A DNA stretch of 64,000 nucleotides. Origin: Sphingobium sp. MI1205. GTDB taxonomy: Bacteria > Pseudomonadota > Alphaproteobacteria > Sphingomonadales > Sphingomonadaceae. The translations under genes and the position numbers were made by a program. The stretch spans positions 62,001 to 126,000 of the forward strand of contig NZ_CP005189.1 of NCBI RefSeq assembly GCF_001563285.1. The letters are read 5' to 3'. This document shows, piece by piece, positions 1-9,218 of this stretch (positions within the stretch are counted from its first letter, which is position 1; each line of letters opens with the position of its first letter). The notes under the pieces were generated by a model. That model worked only from the letters and a program-made list of their open reading frames with translations, did not search any database and was not told the origin of the DNA.

Positions 1-11
1 GGAGTGTTTCC

Positions 12-2111
12 ATGCCCGACATGATCGAAAAATCCGGCCTGAAGGTCGCCGCGCCGCTGGCGGGCTTCATTGATGAGCAGGTTTTGCCGGGGACCGGCAT
101 TGACGCCGCGTCCTTCTGGAGCGGGGTGGCAGGGATTTTCGCGCAGTTCGCGCCGCGCAATGCCGCTCTGCTGGCAAAGCGGGACGCGATCCAGGCACAG
201 ATTGATGCATGGCATGCCGCGCGGACCGGGCAGAAGCTGGATAACGGAGCCTATCAGGCGTTCCTGACGGAGATCGGTTATCTCACGCCGGAGCCTGCGC
301 CTTTCGCCATCGGATCGACGCGGGTCGATGATGAACTGGCGACGCTGGCCGGTCCGCAGCTGGTCGTGCCGATCCTCAACGCGCGGTTCCTGCTGAACGC
401 CGCCAATGCGCGCTGGGGCAGCCTGTATGACGCGCTGTACGGCTCCGATGCGATCACCGACACGCCTGCTGGCAAGGGCTATGACGCGGCGCGCGGCGCG
501 CAGGTCATCGCTTGGGCCAAGGCGTTTCTGGATCGGGCGGTTCCGCTGGCCGAAGGAAGCTGGACCGACTGGACGGGCGGCGCGCCTGTGCTGCGTGATC
601 CAACGCAACTGGCGGGCCGCGCTGGCGACAATATCCTGCTGCGCAACAACGGCCTGCATATCGAGCTGGTGATCGACGCCGTACATCCCATCGGGCGGGA
701 TGATCCGGCGCATCTGGCCGACATTGTTCTGGAATCGGCGCTGTCGACGATCTGCGACCTGGAGGATTCGGTCGCGGCGGTGGACGCTGTCGACAAGGTT
801 GCGGCCTATGCCAATTGGCTGGGGCTGATGAAGGGCGAACTGGAAGAGACGTTCGACAAGAATGGCGCGATGATGACGCGGCGGTTAAATGGCGATCGCA
901 GCTATGTCGCGCCGGACGGAAGCAGCTTCACGCTGCCGGGACGGTCGCTGCTGTTCGTGCGCAATGTCGGCCATCTGATGACGACGCCCGCCGTGCGGCT
1001 GGCCGATGGGACGGAGGCGCCGGAGGGGATATTGGATGGCATCGTCACCACCCTGATCGCCTTGCATGACCTTCGCCGGAAGGGGCGTTTCGTCAACAGC
1101 CGCGCGGGCAGCATCTATATCGTCAAGCCCAAGATGCACGGGCCGGAAGAGGTCGCCTTCACCAACGACCTGTTCGATGCGATCGAGGATTTGCTGGGCC
1201 TGGACCGGCATCAGCTGAAGGTCGGGGTGATGGATGAAGAGCGGCGGACGTCCGCCAACCTTGCCGCCTGCATCCATGCGGTGCGCGACCGGATCGTGTT
1301 CATCAACACCGGCTTCCTCGATCGCACGGGCGATGAAATCCACACGTCGATGCGCGCGGGCCCGATGATCCGCAAGGGCGACATGAAGGGCGCGGCGTGG
1401 ATCAAGGCCTATGAAGATCGCAATGTGCAGATCGGCCTTGCCTGCGGGCTGTCCGGCAAGGCGCAGATCGGCAAGGGCATGTGGGCCGCGCCAGACCGGA
1501 TGGCGGACATGCTGGACCAGAAGATCGGACATCCCATGACGGGCGCGAATACGGCCTGGGTGCCATCGCCTACTGCCGCGACGCTGCACGCCACGCATTA
1601 TCAATCGGTCGATGTGTTCGCGCGGCAGGAAGAGCGGAAGGCTGAGCCGGTGGCGGGGCTGGATGCCTTGCTCACGATCCCGCTGGCGGCGGGGCAGAAC
1701 TGGTCTCCGCAGGATATACGCGACGAGCTGGATAATAATGCGCAGGGCATATTGGGCTATGTCGTGCGCTGGGTGGACCAGGGCGTCGGCTGTTCCAAGG
1801 TGCCGGACATTCATGACATCGGCTTGATGGAGGACCGCGCGACGTTGCGCATTTCCTCGCAACATATCGCCAACTGGTTGCTGCATGGCGTGTGTTCAGC
1901 CGATGAGGTCGAGGCGGCGCTGCGGCGGATGGCGGCAAAGGTCGATGCGCAGAATGCGGGCGATCCGCTCTACCAGCCGATGAGCGGGCGGGAAGAGAGC
2001 AGCCTGGCGTTCCAGGCGGCGCGGGCGCTGGTTTTCGAAGGCGTGGCGCAGCCCAATGGCTATACCGAGCCGTTGCTGCATGCCTATCGCGCGCGGGTGA
2101 AGGCGGCCTAG
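12..2111 (+). CDS. glcB: Malate synthase G
   Basis: Condenses glyoxylate with acetyl-CoA to give malate in the cytoplasm, the second step of the glyoxylate bypass and of glycolate use. The 699 residues fit the single-chain G isoform (about 720). Motifs seen are [39 protein letters not shown] and, near residue 607, [17 protein letters not shown], whose Asp is the catalytic base in the family. A GGAG ribosome binding site lies at the very left edge, seven bases before the ATG, so the gene is complete. No isocitrate lyase is visible in the window. Confidence 0.97.
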   Translation: MPDMIEKSGLKVAAPLAGFIDEQVLPGTGIDAASFWSGVAGIFAQFAPRNAALLAKRDAIQAQIDAWHAARTGQKLDNGAYQAFLTEIGYLTPEPAPFAIGSTRVDDELATLAGPQLVVPILNARFLLNAANARWGSLYDALYGSDAITDTPAGKGYDAARGAQVIAWAKAFLDRAVPLAEGSWTDWTGGAPVLRDPTQLAGRAGDNILLRNNGLHIELVIDAVHPIGRDDPAHLADIVLESALSTICDLEDSVAAVDAVDKVAAYANWLGLMKGELEETFDKNGAMMTRRLNGDRSYVAPDGSSFTLPGRSLLFVRNVGHLMTTPAVRLADGTEAPEGILDGIVTTLIALHDLRRKGRFVNSRAGSIYIVKPKMHGPEEVAFTNDLFDAIEDLLGLDRHQLKVGVMDEERRTSANLAACIHAVRDRIVFINTGFLDRTGDEIHTSMRAGPMIRKGDMKGAAWIKAYEDRNVQIGLACGLSGKAQIGKGMWAAPDRMADMLDQKIGHPMTGANTAWVPSPTAATLHATHYQSVDVFARQEERKAEPVAGLDALLTIPLAAGQNWSPQDIRDELDNNAQGILGYVVRWVDQGVGCSKVPDIHDIGLMEDRATLRISSQHIANWLLHGVCSADEVEAALRRMAAKVDAQNAGDPLYQPMSGREESSLAFQAARALVFEGVAQPNGYTEPLLHAYRARVKAA

Positions 2112-2203
2112 ATCAGCAGGGCATAGGCCGCGCATGTCACGGCGGAGCAGAGCAGCACCGGCAGGACGCCGGCCTTGAACTGCTGCATGCCGCTGCTGCT
2201 CAT
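2108..2203 (-). CDS. Possible 31-residue single-span membrane peptide
   Basis: A short minus-strand ORF, convergent with glcB and overlapping its stop codon. The product begins [12 protein letters not shown] and continues as one hydrophobic stretch ([19 protein letters not shown]), so it would be a small inner-membrane peptide. Upstream there is only a weak purine-rich site (GAAGG). I do not recognise a family. Its reality rests only on the amphipathic-start plus membrane-segment pattern. Confidence 0.3.
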   Translation of the reverse strand: MSSSGMQQFKAGVLPVLLCSAVTCAAYALLI

Positions 2204-2294
2204 CGGTCGTGCCTTCGACGGGAGCCTTTGATTTTTCGCGCAAGGCGCAGAGTTCGCAAAGGTTTTGAAGGCACTTCTGGATGAGAGGCTTTGG

Positions 2295-2762
2295 TCAGCC
2301 GACGCCCCGTAGCAGTTCTATCAGCGCCATTGCCGCGCGGGTTACGTCTTCCCAAGTCTCGTCGAAGCCCGCATCCTCGCCGAAATAGGGGTCGGCGACG
2401 CTGGTGCCTTCGCGGCCGGGGACGATGTCCATGAGGAGGCGGAGGTGGGCGGTGCCGTCTGAGGGGCGGATGCGGCGAAGGTTTTTCAGGTTTTCCGCGT
2501 CCAGGGCGAAAATATGTTCAAAGCGGTGAAAATCCTGGGGCGTTACCTGCCGGCCGCGATAGGTGGATATGTCGATGCCGTTACGCAGCGCGACCGCCTG
2601 CGCGCGGCTGTCCGGCGGGCAATCGACATGCCAGTCGCCGGTGCCAGCGGAATCCACCTGGATGGAAAGTCCTGCGCGTTCGGCTTCGGCGCGCAGCGCG
2701 GCTTCCGCCAGTGGCGAGCGGCAGATATTGCCGAGGCAGACGAAGAGGACGGAGACGCTCAT
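2295..2762 (-). CDS. Low-molecular-weight protein tyrosine phosphatase
   Basis: A 155-residue cytosolic phosphatase of the arsenate reductase/LMW-PTP fold. The N-terminal P-loop VCLGNICRSPLAE carries the CX5R catalytic signature (Cys9, Arg15), and the general-acid loop is VADPYFGED near residue 124. Full length for the family. The ATG overlaps the stop codon of the upstream ATPase (ATGA), so the two are translationally coupled. The P-loop also occurs in arsenate reductases, but the DPYF loop and length favour a tyrosine phosphatase. The substrate is unknown. Confidence 0.93.
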   Translation of the reverse strand: MSVSVLFVCLGNICRSPLAEAALRAEAERAGLSIQVDSAGTGDWHVDCPPDSRAQAVALRNGIDISTYRGRQVTPQDFHRFEHIFALDAENLKNLRRIRPSDGTAHLRLLMDIVPGREGTSVADPYFGEDAGFDETWEDVTRAAMALIELLRGVG

Positions 2763-4213
2763 CCTTCGGCCGCTGCGGTGGAGAGGCCGAGTTGGGGCAC
2801 GCCGATCGAGCGCCGGCCGCCAAAGTCGGTGCGCGCGACGATGACGCCGATCTTTTCCATATAGTCGATGAGGCGGCGGACCCGGCCCGGCGAACTGGTG
2901 CCATAGGCGCGCGCGAGGGCGGCATCGTCGGGGCAGGGCAGGCCCTGCATCGCGGCGCGGGCGATGAGGAGGAAGGGGGCCAGCATGTCTTCGGGCAGGG
3001 GCTGGGCCGCCTTCATCGCATCGTCCCAGCGCGGGTCGGCGGCGTCGAACATGCCCGCCTGCGCCATGGCGAACCGCTTGCGGAAGGCGGAAAGGTCGAG
3101 CGGAGGCGTGCGCAGCCCCTTCATCCGGCAACGGACGCCGAAATCCTGATAGAGAGTCGAGACGCTGGGCTGCGCGTCGCCAAGGTCGGCGACGATCTCT
3201 TCAAGGACAGCGATGACCACCGGCTCGTTCTGGCCGAAGTCGAGTTCGGGCGCGGCTGGCTTTGCCGAGGGCGTGTTGGCGAGCGCGCGCATCAGCTCTT
3301 CCGCAGGTAGGGGCGGTGGTGCGGCGCGGGGCGGCGGAGGCGGGAGCGCGTCATCCTCGCCCGCGCTGGCGAAGAGCAGTTCCTGCATATTTTCGGTCGC
3401 GGCGGCCGGGGGCGGCATCAGCTTGTGCGTGCCGCCGCGCGTGCTGGTTTTCACCGCGCCGATTTTCACGGCGACCGGGCGGCGGCAGATGGCGGGGCCA
3501 AGCGCGAGGAAGCGGCCGCGTTCCAGATCGCGTATCTGTTCGGCCTGACGGCGCTCCATGCCCAGCAGGTCGGCGGCGCGGGCCATGTCGATGTCGAGGA
3601 AGGTGCGGCCCATCAGGAAGTTGGACGCTTCCGCAGCAACATTCTTGGCAAGCTTGGCAAGCCGCTGGGTGGCGATGACGCCTGCCAGGCCGCGCTTGCG
3701 GCCCCGGCACATGAGGTTGGTCATGGCGGCGAGCGACAGGCGGCGGGCTTCGTCGGAGACGTCTCCGGCGGCGACAGGCGCGAACATCTGCGCTTCATCG
3801 ACCACGACAAGGGCGGGATACCAATGGTCGCGCGGCGCGTCGAACAGGGTGGACAGGAAAGTGGCGGCGCATTTCATCTGCGCTTCCAGTTCCAGGCTTT
3901 CGAGGCTGAGGACCACCGAGGCGCGATGTTCGCGGATGCGCATCGCCATCTTGACGATTTCCCGCTCATTATAATCGCCCGCGTCGATGACGACATGGCC
4001 ATATTCATCGGCCAGCGTGACGAAGTCGCCTTCGGGGTCGATGACCACCTGCTGCACCAGCGTCGCGCTTTCTTCCAGCAAACGGCGCAGGAGGTGCGAC
4101 TTGCCCGAGCCCGAATTGCCCTGAACGAGCAGGCGGGTGGCGAGCAGTTCCTCTACGTCGATCGGAACGGGATTGCCGTTGCCGTCGGTTCCTATGCTGA
4201 TGGTGGCGGTCAC
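2759..4213 (-). CDS. HerA/FtsK-superfamily ATP-binding protein
   Basis: A 484-residue P-loop ATPase. Walker A is GNSGSGKSHLLRRLL near residues 33-47, Walker B is ALVVVDEAQMF near 133-143, and a sensor-like region GVIATQRLAKL follows, as in bacterial HerA-like (DUF87) translocases. A proline/alanine-rich linker (around 280-310) joins the ATPase to a C-terminal region ending in a possible winged-helix-like part. Probably a cytoplasmic DNA- or protein-remodelling ATPase; the role is not established. It is the first gene of a two-gene unit with the phosphatase, whose start overlaps its stop. Confidence 0.85.
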   Translation of the reverse strand: MTATISIGTDGNGNPVPIDVEELLATRLLVQGNSGSGKSHLLRRLLEESATLVQQVVIDPEGDFVTLADEYGHVVIDAGDYNEREIVKMAMRIREHRASVVLSLESLELEAQMKCAATFLSTLFDAPRDHWYPALVVVDEAQMFAPVAAGDVSDEARRLSLAAMTNLMCRGRKRGLAGVIATQRLAKLAKNVAAEASNFLMGRTFLDIDMARAADLLGMERRQAEQIRDLERGRFLALGPAICRRPVAVKIGAVKTSTRGGTHKLMPPPAAATENMQELLFASAGEDDALPPPPPRAAPPPLPAEELMRALANTPSAKPAAPELDFGQNEPVVIAVLEEIVADLGDAQPSVSTLYQDFGVRCRMKGLRTPPLDLSAFRKRFAMAQAGMFDAADPRWDDAMKAAQPLPEDMLAPFLLIARAAMQGLPCPDDAALARAYGTSSPGRVRRLIDYMEKIGVIVARTDFGGRRSIGVPQLGLSTAAAEG

Positions 4214-4264
4214 AGCAGCGTCTTTGGCCCATAGGATGGCATTCGCGCAAGGGCGGCGTGCGGG

Positions 4265-4291
4265 CTTCGACCAGCTCAGCCCGAACGGGGG
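4265..4291. repeat. Dispersed 27-bp repeat, copy 1
   Basis: The segment CTTCGACCAGCTCAGCCCGA followed by ACGGGGG closely matches 11135-11161 in the same orientation (differences at three or four positions). Such CTTCGACAxGCTCAGxxCGAACGG elements are common interspersed repeats in sphingomonad intergenic regions. Here it lies between the HerA-like ATPase and ppc, which are transcribed divergently. Confidence 0.6.
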
Positions 4292-4351
4292 AGGCGTATG
4301 TCGGGTGGGTTCCCCTTGACCCCATCATTGGTGCAGTGCAGCATCCACATT

Positions 4352-7048
4352 ATGGCGACTCCTGTATCCTCTACTCCGCCCGTCACGCAAAATCCTGACA
4401 TCCGTTATCTCGGACGCCTGTTGGGCGATGTGATCCGGGCCTATGGCGGGGACAGGCTGTACCGGCAGACGGAATATATCCGGTCGGCATCGGTCGATCG
4501 GGCGCGCGGCATCCACGGGGTGGATGTGGTCGATACCGGGCTGGAGGCGTTGAGCCTGGACGATACGCTATCCTTCGTACGCGGCTTCATGCTGTTTTCG
4601 ATGCTGGCCAATCTGGCCGAGGATCGGCAGGGCGTGGCGGCAGATCCTGACGCCGATGTCGAATCCGCCATAGAGCGGCTGGCGTCGCACGGGATCGATC
4701 GGGATGCGGTGCTCGCGCTGCTCAACAATGCGCTGATCGTGCCAGTGCTGACCGCCCACCCGACCGAGGTGCGGCGCAAGAGCATGATCGACCACAAGAA
4801 TCGCATCGCCGACCTGATGCTGTTGAAGGATGCGGGGCGCAGCGAGACCGATGAGGGCGAGGATCTGGACGAGGCGATTGCCCGGCAGATCGCGCTGCTG
4901 TGGCAAACCCGGCCTTTGCGGCGGCAAAAGCTGTTCGTGCAGGACGAGATCGACAATGTCCTGACCTATTTCCGGGACGTTTTCCTGCCGGTCCTGCCTG
5001 CGCTCTACGCCCGGTGGGAGCGCGTGTTGGGCGTGCGGCCGCCCAGTTTCCTGCGCGTGGGCAACTGGATCGGTGGGGACCGGGACGGCAATCCCTTTGT
5101 CCAGGCCCCGCAATTGCGGTCTGCATTGGCGCGCGGATGCGAGGCGGCGGTCGGCTATTATCTCGACGCGCTGCACGCATTGGGTGCGGAATTGTCGCTT
5201 TCGACCGAACTGGCGCATGTGCCGGACGGCGTTCTGGCGTTGGCTGAGGCGAGCGGCGACACATCGCCCAGCCGACAGGATGAACCCTATCGCCGCGCGA
5301 TTTCCGGCATCTATGCCCGGCTGGCGGCGACATATCGCACGATGGTCGGGCATGAACCGCCACGGCCTTCCCGGTTGACGGGCGAACCCTATGCGCAGCC
5401 GGGCGACCTGCGGCGGGATCTGGTCACCGTGGCGCAGGGGCTGGCGGGCGAGGGGGACGGCGCGCTGGCGACCGGCGGGGCGCTGGGGCGCTTGATCCGG
5501 GCGGTGGAGACGTTCGGCTTTCATCTCGCGACGCTGGACATGCGGCAGAATAGCGATGTGCATGAGCGGGTCGTTACCGAACTGCTGAAGGTCGCAGGAG
5601 TGCAGGACGATTATGCGGCGTTGGACGAATATGCGCGCATCGCCCTGCTGCGGCGGGAACTGGCGAGCAATCGTCCGCTGGGTACGCGCTTTTCGGAATA
5701 TTCGGAGGAGACGGCGTCGGAGCTGGCGATCGTGCAGGCGGCGGCGGACGCGCACCGCATCTACGGCCCGGCGTGCATCAGCCACTATATCATTTCAAAG
5801 GCGGAAAGCGTTTCGGACCTGCTGGAGGTCAACCTGCTGCTGAAGGAAGCGGGCCTGTGGCGCACGGGCAAGGACAATGCGCCCGCGCAGGCGGCGATCA
5901 TGGCCGTGCCGCTGTTCGAGACCATCGCCGACCTTGAGGCCGCGCCCAGCATCATGGCCGCCTATTTCGGACTGCCGGAAATAGCCGGTGTCGTCCGGGA
6001 ACGCGGTCATCAGGAAGTGATGATCGGCTATTCCGATAGCAACAAGGATGGCGGCTACATGACATCGACCTGGTCGCTATACCAGGCGAGCAAGGCGCTG
6101 GCGCCGGTGTTCGAAAGGGCGGGGACGGCGATGCAGCTGTTCCATGGCCGTGGCGGTGCGGTCGGGCGCGGCGGCGGGTCATCCTTTGCCGCGATCCAGG
6201 CGCAGCCCAAGGGCACGGTGCAGGGACGCATCCGCATCACCGAACAGGGCGAGGTGATCGCCGCCAAGTTCGGCACGCGCGATGTGGCGATGACCAATCT
6301 GGAGGCGATGACGAGCGCCACGCTGCTCGCCAGCCTGGAGCCACAGGGTATTTCGGACCGGGATGCGGCGCGCTTCACCGCGGCGATGGACGAGTTGTCG
6401 AAAAGCGCCTTTTCCGCCTATCGCGACCTTGTCTACGGCACGGAAGGGTTCAAGGAATTTTTCCGCCAGCTGACGCCGATACAGGAGATTTCAGGCCTGA
6501 AGATCGGGTCGCGGCCCGCAAGCCGGACCAAGAGCACGCGGATCGAGGATTTGCGCGCGATTCCCTGGGTGTTCAGCTGGTCGCAGGCGCGCGTGATGTT
6601 GCCGGGCTGGTACGGCATGGGACAGGCGTTCGAGGCGTTCGGTGACAAGGCGCTGCTGGCCGACATGGCGCAATGCTGGTCCTTCCTTCAGTCGGCGCTG
6701 GCCAATCTGGAGATGGTGTTGGCGAAGTCGGACCTGGGGATTGCCGCCCATTATCTGCCGCTGGTCGAGGATCAGGCGGTCGGTGGGGCGATATTCGACC
6801 GGATCCGGCAAGGTTGGGAACTGACCCATGACGGGCTGCTGGCGGCGACCGGGCAATCGCGGCTGCTGGAAAAGAATCCCAAGCTGGACGAATCGATCCG
6901 GCTGCGCCTGCCTTATATCGAGCCGCTGAACCTGCTGCAGGTAGAATTGATGAAGCGGCATCGCGGCGGCGAGGATGACCCGCGCGTCAAGGAAGGGATC
7001 GAGCTGTCCATCAACGCGATCGCGACGGCATTGCGTAATAGCGGATAG
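4352..7048 (+). CDS. ppc: Phosphoenolpyruvate carboxylase
   Basis: Carboxylates PEP with bicarbonate to oxaloacetate, the anaplerotic route into the TCA cycle. The 898 residues match the family (E. coli about 883). Catalytic motifs seen are VLTAHPTEVRRKSM (His and Arg), GGDRDGNPFV, MIGYSDSNKDGG, and the glycine-rich loop FHGRGGAVGRGGG. The chain ends with the family's C-terminal Gly (ALRNSG). I chose the ATG at MATPVSSTPP rather than the upstream in-frame ATG at 4298, because the upstream part has no family similarity and overlaps a dispersed repeat region. Confidence 0.97.
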   Translation: MATPVSSTPPVTQNPDIRYLGRLLGDVIRAYGGDRLYRQTEYIRSASVDRARGIHGVDVVDTGLEALSLDDTLSFVRGFMLFSMLANLAEDRQGVAADPDADVESAIERLASHGIDRDAVLALLNNALIVPVLTAHPTEVRRKSMIDHKNRIADLMLLKDAGRSETDEGEDLDEAIARQIALLWQTRPLRRQKLFVQDEIDNVLTYFRDVFLPVLPALYARWERVLGVRPPSFLRVGNWIGGDRDGNPFVQAPQLRSALARGCEAAVGYYLDALHALGAELSLSTELAHVPDGVLALAEASGDTSPSRQDEPYRRAISGIYARLAATYRTMVGHEPPRPSRLTGEPYAQPGDLRRDLVTVAQGLAGEGDGALATGGALGRLIRAVETFGFHLATLDMRQNSDVHERVVTELLKVAGVQDDYAALDEYARIALLRRELASNRPLGTRFSEYSEETASELAIVQAAADAHRIYGPACISHYIISKAESVSDLLEVNLLLKEAGLWRTGKDNAPAQAAIMAVPLFETIADLEAAPSIMAAYFGLPEIAGVVRERGHQEVMIGYSDSNKDGGYMTSTWSLYQASKALAPVFERAGTAMQLFHGRGGAVGRGGGSSFAAIQAQPKGTVQGRIRITEQGEVIAAKFGTRDVAMTNLEAMTSATLLASLEPQGISDRDAARFTAAMDELSKSAFSAYRDLVYGTEGFKEFFRQLTPIQEISGLKIGSRPASRTKSTRIEDLRAIPWVFSWSQARVMLPGWYGMGQAFEAFGDKALLADMAQCWSFLQSALANLEMVLAKSDLGIAAHYLPLVEDQAVGGAIFDRIRQGWELTHDGLLAATGQSRLLEKNPKLDESIRLRLPYIEPLNLLQVELMKRHRGGEDDPRVKEGIELSINAIATALRNSG

Positions 7049-7330
7049 GGGAATCCGGGACGGCGGCAGTCCACGCCGCCCCGAACCCCTGGCCTTCTGG
7101 AAGGAAGGCGCAAGGCGTCAGACAGGCCGACACGCGACCTTTCCAATAATGATCCTTAGGCAAATCGCTTTGTTCAGATGAAGGCTGGATGAACGATGTT
7201 GTCGTGTGGGCGCAAAGAAGTCGAAGTGCGACTGCAAAGCGCTGGACAGCAGAAGCTGTCTGGTTTTCATTCACAACCAATTCAACCGGCGAACGTTATC
7301 CTGCCATTATTGGAGAGAAGGAGAGAGGCA
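7049..7330. other. Intergenic region after ppc with a weak hairpin
   Basis: A 282-base stretch without a convincing gene. Just after ppc is a dyad GGCGGC-AGTCCAC-GCCGCC (7062-7080), which could help termination but lacks a T-run. The 3' end carries the GAGAGGAGAGAGG-type ribosome binding site of the next gene. Nothing else is recognised. Confidence 0.4.
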
Positions 7331-7873
7331 ATGACGTGGTCCGGACAGAAGCTTCTGGCTGCGATTGGCCTTGCTGGTACGGTCGCTTTGGGCGGCTGCG
7401 GCTATGACAATGGCTATTATGGCGGCGTCAGTGTCGGGTCCGGCTATTATGCTGGCGGCTATTACGATGATTATTGGGGTCCGGGCTATTACCAGCCGGG
7501 CTATTATGGCGGTTGGTATAACGGCTTCTATTATCCCGGCAGTGGTTATTACGTCTATGATCGCGGTGGCCGCCGTCATCGCTGGAACGATGGTCAGCGG
7601 CGCTATTGGGAAGGCCGGCGTGGCCAGCAGGCCCAGCGCGGCGAGCATTGGCGCGGCAGTCTGGCGCGGCCCGAACAGGGCGAGCGGCGGAACTGGCGCG
7701 GTGGCCGTGGGCGCGACCGTGGCGATGCTGTCGCTCCGCCCGTAGCGCGCAGCGAGCCGCGGGGCGGCAGCCCGCGCGGAAGCTGGAGCGGTGGCCGGTC
7801 TGGCCGGTCGGGCGACTCCGGCGGCTCACGATCCGACGGCGACAACAATTGGCGCGGGACTTTGCGGCGCTGA
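7331..7873 (+). CDS. Gly/Tyr-rich lipoprotein with basic C-terminal half
   Basis: 180 residues. The N-terminus is a lipoprotein signal peptide with lipobox ALGGC at about residues 19-23. The mature protein starts with repeated GYY/GGYY units (residues about 24-75) and then turns into an Arg/Gly-rich tail (RRGQQAQRGEHWRG, GGRGRDRG, GGRSGRSG). The composition suggests an envelope-anchored, low-complexity protein. No enzymatic family is recognised. The start has a GAGAGAGGC ribosome binding site. It overlaps the next lipoprotein gene by one base (TGATG), so the pair is one operon. Confidence 0.75.
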   Translation: MTWSGQKLLAAIGLAGTVALGGCGYDNGYYGGVSVGSGYYAGGYYDDYWGPGYYQPGYYGGWYNGFYYPGSGYYVYDRGGRRHRWNDGQRRYWEGRRGQQAQRGEHWRGSLARPEQGERRNWRGGRGRDRGDAVAPPVARSEPRGGSPRGSWSGGRSGRSGDSGGSRSDGDNNWRGTLRR

Positions 7874-8517
7874 TGCGGGCCAAGGGGGCAGCCGCCGCGC
7901 TTGTCGCATGTCTTTCGCTCGCCGCCTGTGACGGGCGGGAGGAAAGCGCGATCGACAATCTCGCCAACGGCGCCAACGCGGCGCAGGTGCAAAACAACCT
8001 GCAGGCGGAGGCGCGTACGCTGTTGGAACCGCTAAAGCCGCCTGAGCCCGGAACGCCGGGCGGGTTGCCCGACGACGGGACGCCGTTGGAAGAGGGTGCG
8101 ATCGATCCCGATGGGCCGCAAGGCGCTGCGCAACTCGTGCAGGGCTATTATGGCCTGTTGGAGGAGCGCCGGTTCGATGAGGCGCAGGACCTGTGGAACG
8201 ATCAGAGCGCCGTGGGTGCCGAGGATGCCGAAGCTTTCGCGCGGCGATTCCGCAGTTTCAGCGAGATCCACGCCAATATCGGTGCGCCGGGGCAGATTGA
8301 GGGCGCGGCGGGATCGCTGTATGTGACGGTGCCCGTGCAGGTTTACGGGCGGCTCGCGGCGAACGGCAAGCCTTGGTACAGGCTGCGGCAGGTGACGCTG
8401 CGGCGGGCCAATGATGTGCCGGGATCGAGCGATGCGGACCGGCGCTGGCATATCGAGGCGATTGGGCCTTACGTTCCGCCTGAAAATCAAGACGCGGCGA
8501 GCAACGTTGCGGAGTGA
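7873..8517 (+). CDS. Hypothetical lipoprotein
   Basis: 214 residues. Signal peptide VACLSLAAC with a lipobox Cys near residue 17, then a disordered Pro/Gly linker (PPEPGTPGGLPDDG), then a C-terminal alpha/beta region (GAAQLVQGYYGLLEERRFDEA onward) that resembles NTF2/DUF4878-like envelope domains. The ATG shares one base with the preceding stop codon, so translation is coupled to the Gly/Tyr-rich lipoprotein. I do not know its function; an envelope role with its partner is an inference from co-localisation and shared lipidation. Confidence 0.75.
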   Translation: MRAKGAAAALVACLSLAACDGREESAIDNLANGANAAQVQNNLQAEARTLLEPLKPPEPGTPGGLPDDGTPLEEGAIDPDGPQGAAQLVQGYYGLLEERRFDEAQDLWNDQSAVGAEDAEAFARRFRSFSEIHANIGAPGQIEGAAGSLYVTVPVQVYGRLAANGKPWYRLRQVTLRRANDVPGSSDADRRWHIEAIGPYVPPENQDAASNVAE

Positions 8518-8537
8518 CGCTTGACTGACCGTTCCTG

Positions 8538-8587
8538 TCGAGCGAAGCCGGGACACTGCATGCGCGATGTTCTTCGGCTTCGCTCGA
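8538..8587. terminator. 13-bp perfect inverted repeat between convergent genes
   Basis: Arms TCGAGCGAAGCCG (8538-8550) and CGGCTTCGCTCGA (8575-8587) are exact reverse complements with a 24-base loop. It sits between the plus-strand lipoprotein gene and the minus-strand cyclophilin gene, as expected of a bidirectional stop signal or a REP-type element. There is no T-run, so intrinsic termination is uncertain. Confidence 0.5.
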
Positions 8588-8608
8588 CGCGGATTGAGCG
8601 GTCAGCTT

Positions 8609-9061
8609 TTAGGAAATGCTGGCCTTAACGATCTTGCCCGGCGTACGCGGCGGCTCACCCTTGGGCAGGGCATCGACATGTTCCATGCCGGAGGTGACTT
8701 CGCCCCATACGGTATACTGACCGTCAAGGAAGGTTGCGTCGTCGAAGCAGATGAAGAACTGGCTGTTCGCGCTGTTCGGGTTCGACGAGCGGGCCATCGA
8801 ACAGACGCCACGGACATGCGGTTCGCGGCTGAATTCAGCCTTCAGGTCAGGCAGCTTCGACCCGCCCATGCCCGTGCCGGTCGGATCGCCGCCCTGCGCC
8901 ATGAAACCGGGGATGACGCGGTGGAAGACGACGCCATCGTAAAAGCCGTCTTTCGCCAGTTCAGCGATGCGTTCGACATGGCCGGGCGCCAGATCGGGAC
9001 GCAGCTTGATGACGACATCGCCGCCGCTGTCGAGGGTGAGGGTGAGCGTTTCGTCGGCCAT
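8609..9061 (-). CDS. ppiB: Cyclophilin-type peptidyl-prolyl cis-trans isomerase
   Basis: A 150-residue cyclophilin that catalyses cis-trans isomerisation of Xaa-Pro bonds. The core motif FHRVIPGFMAQGGDPTGTG holds the catalytic Arg, and SQFFICFDDATFLDGQYTVWG is the usual second half of the site (Phe, Trp). No signal peptide, so cytosolic. The start MADETLTLTL was chosen over MNPHFHTPP at 9103 because it follows a purine-rich AGGAG site and matches the usual cytosolic cyclophilin N-terminus. Confidence 0.93.
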   Translation of the reverse strand: MADETLTLTLDSGGDVVIKLRPDLAPGHVERIAELAKDGFYDGVVFHRVIPGFMAQGGDPTGTGMGGSKLPDLKAEFSREPHVRGVCSMARSSNPNSANSQFFICFDDATFLDGQYTVWGEVTSGMEHVDALPKGEPPRTPGKIVKASIS

Positions 9062-9218
9062 GAAATTCTCCTCTTTCGGGGGAGTGTGGAAATGTGGGTT
9101 CATATAGAGCGTTAGGGCGTGGATGGAAGCGCCTCAATCAACCTTTGAGGCATTGCATTTATCCCGTTCATCGGCAAAAGCAGCGAAATGCTACAGGAAC
9201 CGGACAGTAGGGGACGCG

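Noticed and set aside
885..1886. A 333-codon frame antisense to glcB
   Set aside because: Lies inside malate synthase; no ribosome site or motif.
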